Positions 58,836 to 64,000 of a DNA stretch of 64,000 nt are shown here, piece by piece. Numbering within the stretch: the stretch's first letter is position 1; every line of letters starts with the position of its first letter. This DNA comes from Actinoplanes sp. NBRC 103695 (GTDB lineage Bacteria; Actinomycetota; Actinomycetes; Mycobacteriales; Micromonosporaceae), in contig NZ_BSTL01000010.1 in the NCBI RefSeq assembly GCF_030269485.1, positions 209,442 through 273,441 of the forward strand, given 5' to 3'. Position numbers and translations under genes: made by a program. The notes under the pieces are model-generated. The model had not been told where the DNA came from. It did not search any database and saw nothing but the letters and a program-made list of their open reading frames with translations.

Positions 58836-60025
58836 GTAAGCCCTCAGTCCTGTTCGTCGATGACGAGCCGTCGATCCTGGACGGGCTTCGTCGCTCGCTG
58901 CGGGGCAAACGTGGCGCGTGGGAGATGTCGTTCGCCACCGGTGGCGTGGAGGCCCTCGAACTGCTCGGGACGTCGCCGTGCGACGTGGTCGTGTCCGACA
59001 TGCGGATGCCGGGCATGGACGGCGCCGAGTTGCTCACCCACGTCAGCGAACGTCACCCGCAGGTCGGCCGGGTCGTGTTGTCCGGGCACATCGAACCGGA
59101 CGCGACGATTCGCGTGTCGGTCGCCGGCCATCGCTTCCTCACCAAGCCGTCCAAGGCGGAGGACGTGGTCGCGGTGATCGAGCAGATGTTGGCCCGGACC
59201 TCCCAGAGCCATGACAGCGCGGCCCGGCGCATCGCCGGCGGTGTCCGTGCCATTCCCGCCCTGCCGGCGCACGCTGAACGAATCGTCGCCCTTCTCGGCC
59301 CGGACGTCGACCTGTCGCTCGCCGCGCGGACGGCGATGCACGATGTCGGGCTGACCGCCAAGCTGCTCCAGCTCTCGAATTCTCGGTTCTTCGGTTCCCG
59401 GCCACGCAACTCCTCGGTCGAGTCGATAGCCCACTCGATGGGTCTCCCGATGGTGCAAGCGGTGGTCGGCGCCGTGTGGGCGTTGCAGCCCACCACGGAT
59501 TGGGCCCCGGCGATCGAACGGCACCTCGAGGCCGCTTGGCGGCATGCGGTGGCGACGGCTCGCCTGGTCGAACTCGTCGCCTCACCGGCCAACCGGCCGC
59601 ATGCGCAGGCCGCGGCTCTTCTGCAGGACGTGGGGCGGCTGATCTGCCTTGCCGCGGTGGCCGACGGCCGGGGCGCGAGGGTCGACCTCGCCGCTCAGAC
59701 GCGCGACGACGTTCCGTTCCGCGACGTCGGCGTGGAACTGCTGCATCTGTGGGGTCTGCACCCGCCGATCATCGCCGCGGTGGCGCAGCGCGACACACCG
59801 CAATCGCCGGACACTTCCGGGCTGGGGGTGGCCGCGTCGATACGGACCGCCCATCTGCTGATCCAGGAGACCGAGTCGGCCTGCCCGGGCGCCGGCACCC
59901 ACGATGAGGAACTGGCTCACCTGCTGTCCCATCCGCAACTACGGGCCCAGGGCATCGACTGGCGCGCGGCCGCCGACGAGGCTTCGCGCGATGCCGGCCA
60001 GTGGGACGACGACCGCAGTCGATGA
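58832..60025 (+). CDS. Response regulator with HDOD output domain
   Basis: 397 residues. REC at about 1-125 (LFVDDEPSI, VVVSDMRMPGMDG, FLTKPS). HDOD at about 140-330 (IPALPAHAERIV...TAKLLQLSNSRFFG...SIAHSMGLPMVQAVV). HDOD proteins are signalling scaffolds, not HD hydrolases. Coupled to the PAS kinase, its likely phosphodonor. Confidence 0.93.
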   Translation: MSKPSVLFVDDEPSILDGLRRSLRGKRGAWEMSFATGGVEALELLGTSPCDVVVSDMRMPGMDGAELLTHVSERHPQVGRVVLSGHIEPDATIRVSVAGHRFLTKPSKAEDVVAVIEQMLARTSQSHDSAARRIAGGVRAIPALPAHAERIVALLGPDVDLSLAARTAMHDVGLTAKLLQLSNSRFFGSRPRNSSVESIAHSMGLPMVQAVVGAVWALQPTTDWAPAIERHLEAAWRHAVATARLVELVASPANRPHAQAAALLQDVGRLICLAAVADGRGARVDLAAQTRDDVPFRDVGVELLHLWGLHPPIIAAVAQRDTPQSPDTSGLGVAASIRTAHLLIQETESACPGAGTHDEELAHLLSHPQLRAQGIDWRAAADEASRDAGQWDDDRSR

Positions 60026-60067
60026 TCATCGGCGCCGCCGCGGCGGCTCGATCGGGGAAGAGGAGTC

Positions 60068-60451
60068 ATGGCACGCATCCTGGTGGTCGACGACGACCCG
60101 GCGATCCGGCAACTTCTGATCGACGTGCTGGAGATGGACGGGTACGAGGTCAGCGTCGCCGTGGACGGGTTGGCCGCCGTTCGTGCGGTGGAGGCGTCCA
60201 GCCCCGACTTCGTGGTGCTGGACGTGATGATGCCGGGACTCGACGGCTTCGGGGTGCTGAGCGCCATCCGTGCCCAACCTGGCGAACCGGTGCCCGTCCT
60301 CATGCTGACCGCCGCGGCTGAGGCGGATGCCGACGCACGTGCTTGGGCGAGCGGTGTGGACTACTACCTCGCCAAGCCGTTCACCCCGGACGCGGTGCTG
60401 GACCTGATCGACGGCGTGCTGAACGACCAGGCGGGCGCCAACGACCGATGA
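60068..60451 (+). CDS. Stand-alone receiver domain protein
   Basis: 127 residues, REC only: VVDDDPAI, VVLDVMMPGLDG, YLAKPF. Like CheY/DivK, it must act by protein contacts. AGAGGAG before ATG. 42 bases after the HDOD gene. Confidence 0.94.
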   Translation: MARILVVDDDPAIRQLLIDVLEMDGYEVSVAVDGLAAVRAVEASSPDFVVLDVMMPGLDGFGVLSAIRAQPGEPVPVLMLTAAAEADADARAWASGVDYYLAKPFTPDAVLDLIDGVLNDQAGANDR

Positions 60452-60590
60452 CGACGGTCGACCGGAACCGGAGGCGATCCTGCTCATGACGGCCGCGGAC
60501 CGGCCGATAGGGGTCACCCGAGACAGCAGCCGATTCGCGCTACTTCTCCACACCCCCCTCGACTACTTACAGTGACTGGGAGATTGCAGC

Positions 60591-62285
60591 ATGAGACTGA
60601 GCTGCTTATCAATGACCGCTGGAAACCGCAGGCGCATGGCGACGGTCATCGCTGCGGCGCTGGCCGTCACCGGCCTCCCGGTCGCCGCCGGCGCGCATCC
60701 GGTCGCCGCCGCGTGGCGGGATGTGGTGGTCACCGGCTCGGACGCCGACGGGGCCGCACGTGCGGTCGAGGCGGCCGGCGGCCGGGTGGTGGCCAAGCTA
60801 CCGGTCGTCCGCGGCGTTGCCGCTCGACTGGCGCAGGGCAGCACCCTCGACCCGGCGTGGTCGATCGCACCCGAGCGTGAGATCACCGTGGCCGAAGCGG
60901 CGACACCGGGCGGTACGGCCGGCGGGGTGGCCGTACGCCAGATGCTCGGTCTGCCCGCGGACGGCAACGAAGGACGTGGGGTGACGGTGGCCGTGGTGGA
61001 CACCGGTATCGCCGACGTGCCCGACCTCGCCGGGCAGGTGGCCGACCGGGTCGACCTGACCGATACCGGCACCGGTGACGGCTACGGACACGGAACGTTC
61101 ATGGCCGGCCTGATCGCCGCCTCGGGCAGGGCCTCGGGAGGCGCCTACCGCGGCGTCGCGCCCGGCGCGAAGCTGATCGACGTCAAGGTCGCAGACGCCG
61201 ACGGGCGTACCGACCTCACCACCGTGCTCCGCGGCCTGCAGTGGGTCAGCGACCATCGCGAGGACGTGCAGGTCGTCAACCTGTCGCTGTCCTCGAACAG
61301 CCCACTGCCCTACCAGATCGACCCGTTGACGCAGGCCCTCGAATCGCTGTGGCACCAGGGCGTCATGGTGGTCGTGCCGTCGGGGAACGACGGCCCGGGC
61401 ACCGGCACGGTGACCTCCCCGGGCAACGACCCGCTGCTGCTGACCACGGGTGGCCTTGATGCCGAGGGAACGGCCGGCCGTGGCGACGACGTGGTCGGTA
61501 CCTGGTCGGGGCGCGGACCCACCTGGCAGGGCGACGCCAAGCCCGACCTGGTAGCCGTCGGCGGTCACGTGGTGAGCCTGCGCTCGCCGGGCAGCGTGGT
61601 CGACAAGGGCAACCCGCAGGCCCGGGTCGGCAACGGCTACTTCCGCGGTTCCGGGACGTCGATGGCCGCGGCGGTGACCTCCGGCGTCGCCGCGGGTGCC
61701 CTCGCCGTCCAGCCCCGGCTGCGGCCGGACGCGGTGAAGAACCTGCTCACCACCACGACGTACGCCAGTGCCGGGTTGAGCCGGGCGGACGGCGGCGGCG
61801 CGGGTGGCCTGGACGCTTCTCGAGTGCTCAGGTCCGCGTCCGGCTGGCGCGTCAGCAAGGCGCAGAAGCAGTACGACGACGACACCGCCACGATCGGGCG
61901 CGACGCGAGCCGGTGGGCGGCGTTCTCGAAGGCCGTCGTGGACGGCGACACGGATGGCGCCGAACGGGCCTGGAAGAAGCTGACCCCGGGGTCTCGGGAC
62001 TGGGCCGCCCGGGCCTGGGCGCAACTCGACCCGGCAGCGCGGGCCTGGGCAGCGCGTGCCTGGGCAGCGCGCGCCTGGGCCGGCGACGACGGTGAGTGGG
62101 CGGCCCGGGCCTGGGCGGCTCGGGCGTGGGCCGCGCGAGCCTGGGCGTCGGACGACTGGGCGGCACGCGCCTGGGCCGGCTCCGATTGGACCGCCCGCGC
62201 CTGGGCCGCCGACGACTGGACGGCGCGGGCCTGGGCGGCCGACCGATGGGCCGCCCGCGCCTGGGCGTGGATGCCCCTGTCGTGA
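60591..62285 (+). CDS. Secreted S8 (subtilisin-like) peptidase with WAARAWA-repeat tail
   Basis: 564 residues. Signal peptide to about residue 40. Catalytic Asp in VAVVDTGIAD, His in GYGHGTFMAGL, Asn in VVPSGNDGPG, Ser in GSGTSMAAAVTSG. After residue about 460, some 11 ARAW units (WAARAWA, WTARAWA) spaced by acidic DD/SD residues. Trp-rich tails of this kind occur on actinobacterial S8 peptidases; their role is not settled. Start ATG 60591 or 60612. GTGA overlap with the next kinase. Confidence 0.9.
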   Translation: MRLSCLSMTAGNRRRMATVIAAALAVTGLPVAAGAHPVAAAWRDVVVTGSDADGAARAVEAAGGRVVAKLPVVRGVAARLAQGSTLDPAWSIAPEREITVAEAATPGGTAGGVAVRQMLGLPADGNEGRGVTVAVVDTGIADVPDLAGQVADRVDLTDTGTGDGYGHGTFMAGLIAASGRASGGAYRGVAPGAKLIDVKVADADGRTDLTTVLRGLQWVSDHREDVQVVNLSLSSNSPLPYQIDPLTQALESLWHQGVMVVVPSGNDGPGTGTVTSPGNDPLLLTTGGLDAEGTAGRGDDVVGTWSGRGPTWQGDAKPDLVAVGGHVVSLRSPGSVVDKGNPQARVGNGYFRGSGTSMAAAVTSGVAAGALAVQPRLRPDAVKNLLTTTTYASAGLSRADGGGAGGLDASRVLRSASGWRVSKAQKQYDDDTATIGRDASRWAAFSKAVVDGDTDGAERAWKKLTPGSRDWAARAWAQLDPAARAWAARAWAARAWAGDDGEWAARAWAARAWAARAWASDDWAARAWAGSDWTARAWAADDWTARAWAADRWAARAWAWMPLS

Positions 62286-64000
62286 GCACGGTTCCGTCAC
62301 GCGCCGGCCGCCCGGGTTTGTCCCGGGCGGCCGGCGCCGTGCGTTCACAGCTGGGCGATCCGATCCTGCGCCGGGTGGTGGCGGTCGTCCTGCTGGGCTC
62401 CGGGCTGGCCACCATGGTGATCCTGGGACTTTCCGAGCACGGCAGCGTCTTGCGCGGGCTCGGTGTGCCGACGGCGTTGCTTCTGCCCGGCCTGACGGTG
62501 CTGACCTGCCTCGCCGAGATGACCGTCGTGCGACTGCGGCACGGGGAGGCCGTCGAGGAGCTCAGCCTCTACGAGGTCGCGCTGATCATCGACGTCCTGC
62601 TCCTGTCGCCCCGGGACGCCCTGATCGCCGCGGCCGGCGGGCTGATGTTCGCCAGCGGACTGCAGCGGCGGCCAGTCGTGAAGGCGCTCTTCAACGTCGG
62701 GACCTACACGGCCGCCACGTCTGTACTGATCATCATCGTGCATCTGGTGGCCGGCACCCCCGGCGTGATGACCCTGCACGTGCTCGTCGGCGTGGTGGTC
62801 GCAACGATCGCCTTCACGATGGTGAACCTCTTCTGCCTGGCGCAGATCCTGGGCGTCATCAACTCCCAGCCGCCCTGGCTGATCGTCCGCTCGGAGGCCC
62901 GGCTGTCCGGATACATGGCCATCGGGACGGTCGCGACCGGGCTGACCACCACGGAGATCGCGCTGCACGCACCATTGCTGCTGCCGTTCATGGCGATGCC
63001 CGCTCTCGCGGTCACCTACGCATACCGGGCGGCGGCACGGGAAGCCGAGGAGCGTTCCCGGTCCGGCTGCCTGCTTCAGCTTTCCCACGCGCTCGCCGAG
63101 CGCGAGGATGTGGTGCGCCACTTCGTCGTCCTGGTCCGGGAGGCCTTTGGCGCCGACCTGGCCGTCGTGATGCTGGAGAACGACGACGTGGCGCTTTCGG
63201 TGGAGGACGACGCCCCTGGTTCGCTGCGGCACGGCCCGATTCCGCCCCACCTCGCTGGTCTGCGCCGGATCGACGGTCCGGTGGATCTGTCCGAGGACCT
63301 GCCCGCAGGCCTGCGCCGGATGGTGGTCGTCCCGATCCAGGGCGGCGGCCGCCGGTTCGGTACGGCGGCGTTCGCCGTCCATCGCCGCGATCGCGGATGG
63401 ATGACGACCGGCGACATCAGCTTGCTGGCCTCACTGGCCAGTGCTCTCGCCGTGGCCATGCGCGGCGCCGAGCACCTGGACCGGCTCGTGGACGAGACCA
63501 GCAAACTGCAGGCCGTCGTCGAGCAGTCCGCCGAGGGCATCATGGTGATCGACGGCGACGGGTTGGTCCAGATGTGGAGCCGGGCGCTGGCCGAGATGAC
63601 CGGCATCGACGCGGCCGACGCGGTCGGCCGGGCGGTCACCGATGTCCTCGACGTGCCCGTCGAGGACGAACAGATGCTGCTCATGCCGGTGTCGGTGGCG
63701 CAGCCGAAGGCAGTCTCCGAACTCACCGTCCGTCGCCCCGACGGGGAGCAACGCCGCCTGCGTCTGGCCCATTCGGCAAACTTCACTCTCGCCGCTCTCG
63801 TCCGCGACGTGGTGGTGATCAGCGACCTGACCCGCGAATACCGCACCGAGCGGCTCAAATCCGACTTCATCGCCATGGTGTCGCACGAGCTGCGGACGCC
63901 GCTGACGCCGATCATCGGCTATGTCGATCTGCTGCGTAAGCGGGGGGAGCGGATGACTCCCCAGAAGCGACTGGACGCGTTGAACCTGATCGGGGACCGC
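62282..64000 (+). CDS. Multi-sensor membrane histidine kinase, 3' end beyond window
   Basis: 573 codons visible. About 7 hydrophobic segments (about 30-245), GAF-like domain (about 265-390, FVVLVREAFGADLAVVML...MVVVPIQGGGRRFGTAAFAVH), PAS (about 405-520, QSAEGIMVIDGDGLVQMWSRALAEMTGID) and the start of HisKA (FIAMVSHELRTPLTPIIGYVDLLRKRG). GTG overlaps the peptidase stop, so translation is probably coupled. No stop in the window. Confidence 0.88.
   Translation, partial: MSTVPSRAGRPGLSRAAGAVRSQLGDPILRRVVAVVLLGSGLATMVILGLSEHGSVLRGLGVPTALLLPGLTVLTCLAEMTVVRLRHGEAVEELSLYEVALIIDVLLLSPRDALIAAAGGLMFASGLQRRPVVKALFNVGTYTAATSVLIIIVHLVAGTPGVMTLHVLVGVVVATIAFTMVNLFCLAQILGVINSQPPWLIVRSEARLSGYMAIGTVATGLTTTEIALHAPLLLPFMAMPALAVTYAYRAAAREAEERSRSGCLLQLSHALAEREDVVRHFVVLVREAFGADLAVVMLENDDVALSVEDDAPGSLRHGPIPPHLAGLRRIDGPVDLSEDLPAGLRRMVVVPIQGGGRRFGTAAFAVHRRDRGWMTTGDISLLASLASALAVAMRGAEHLDRLVDETSKLQAVVEQSAEGIMVIDGDGLVQMWSRALAEMTGIDAADAVGRAVTDVLDVPVEDEQMLLMPVSVAQPKAVSELTVRRPDGEQRRLRLAHSANFTLAALVRDVVVISDLTREYRTERLKSDFIAMVSHELRTPLTPIIGYVDLLRKRGERMTPQKRLDALNLIGDR

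Overview
The window is very GC-rich actinobacterial chromosome. Codons end almost only in G or C, GTG and TTG starts are common, and stop/start overlaps of the ATGA or GTGA type are frequent. Gene content points to the Micromonosporaceae (Actinoplanes-like): a conservon (cvnABCD), a ROK-controlled xylose operon, a c-di-AMP riboswitch before an NlpC/P60 hydrolase, an F420-type DDN protein, DUF6158 and GPGG-motif small proteins, and an S8 peptidase with a WAARAWA-repeat tail. The species assignment is inference. I saw no rRNA, tRNA, CRISPR array, transposase or phage gene. This looks like ordinary chromosome with unusually many short tandem repeats.

Layout. 0-9 kb: a truncated ROK regulator with in-frame tandem repeats divergent from a DUF1479 dioxygenase-like gene; an M48 peptidase; a stalk-like membrane protein; a WYL regulator with a DDN reductase; two tandem paralogues of unknown function. 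9.4-13.2 kb: conservon sensor kinase, roadblock protein, DUF742 protein and GTPase, all overlapping. 13.2-18 kb: lactonase, a membrane-anchored binding/vWA protein, and a divergent GAF-PP2C / MarR pair. 18.1-25.1 kb: the xylose block (ROK repressor divergent from xylA, xylB, MFS transporter) meeting a GH13 glucosidase head-on. 25.1-30.4 kb: HD hydrolase, MHYT sensor, 47-residue GPGG protein, a metallophosphoesterase/BON/nucleotidyltransferase operon divergent from a membrane-tailed thymidylate-kinase-like gene, and an SDR.

30.9-45.6 kb: group 2 sigma factor, riboswitch-controlled NlpC/P60 hydrolase, small membrane proteins, a GAF-ANTAR regulator, a methyltransferase-MarR-DHA2 efflux block, an orphan LuxR-type response regulator, a large anchored protein, serA, an APH-like kinase, and a DrrAB-type exporter with a coupled low-complexity ORF. 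45.6-46.2 kb is a minisatellite cluster with a tentative basic repeat protein. 46.3-51.8 kb: an MDR oxidoreductase with atypical codon use, a GT87 glycosyltransferase, a PadR-regulated membrane protein and a two-component system. The two-component system is divergent from a lipoprotein / HlyD-like / MacB-like export operon (51.9-55.3 kb).

55.4-64 kb: a lipoprotein, a secreted tripeptidyl-aminopeptidase-like hydrolase, then a same-strand signalling run: PAS kinase, REC-HDOD protein, stand-alone REC, WAARAWA-tailed S8 peptidase, and a multi-sensor membrane kinase cut by the window end. The peptidase and last kinase are translationally coupled. That run, the repeat-driven ORFs, and a recurrent post-stop element (GC-rich lead-in, usually with a long hairpin) are the most interesting features.
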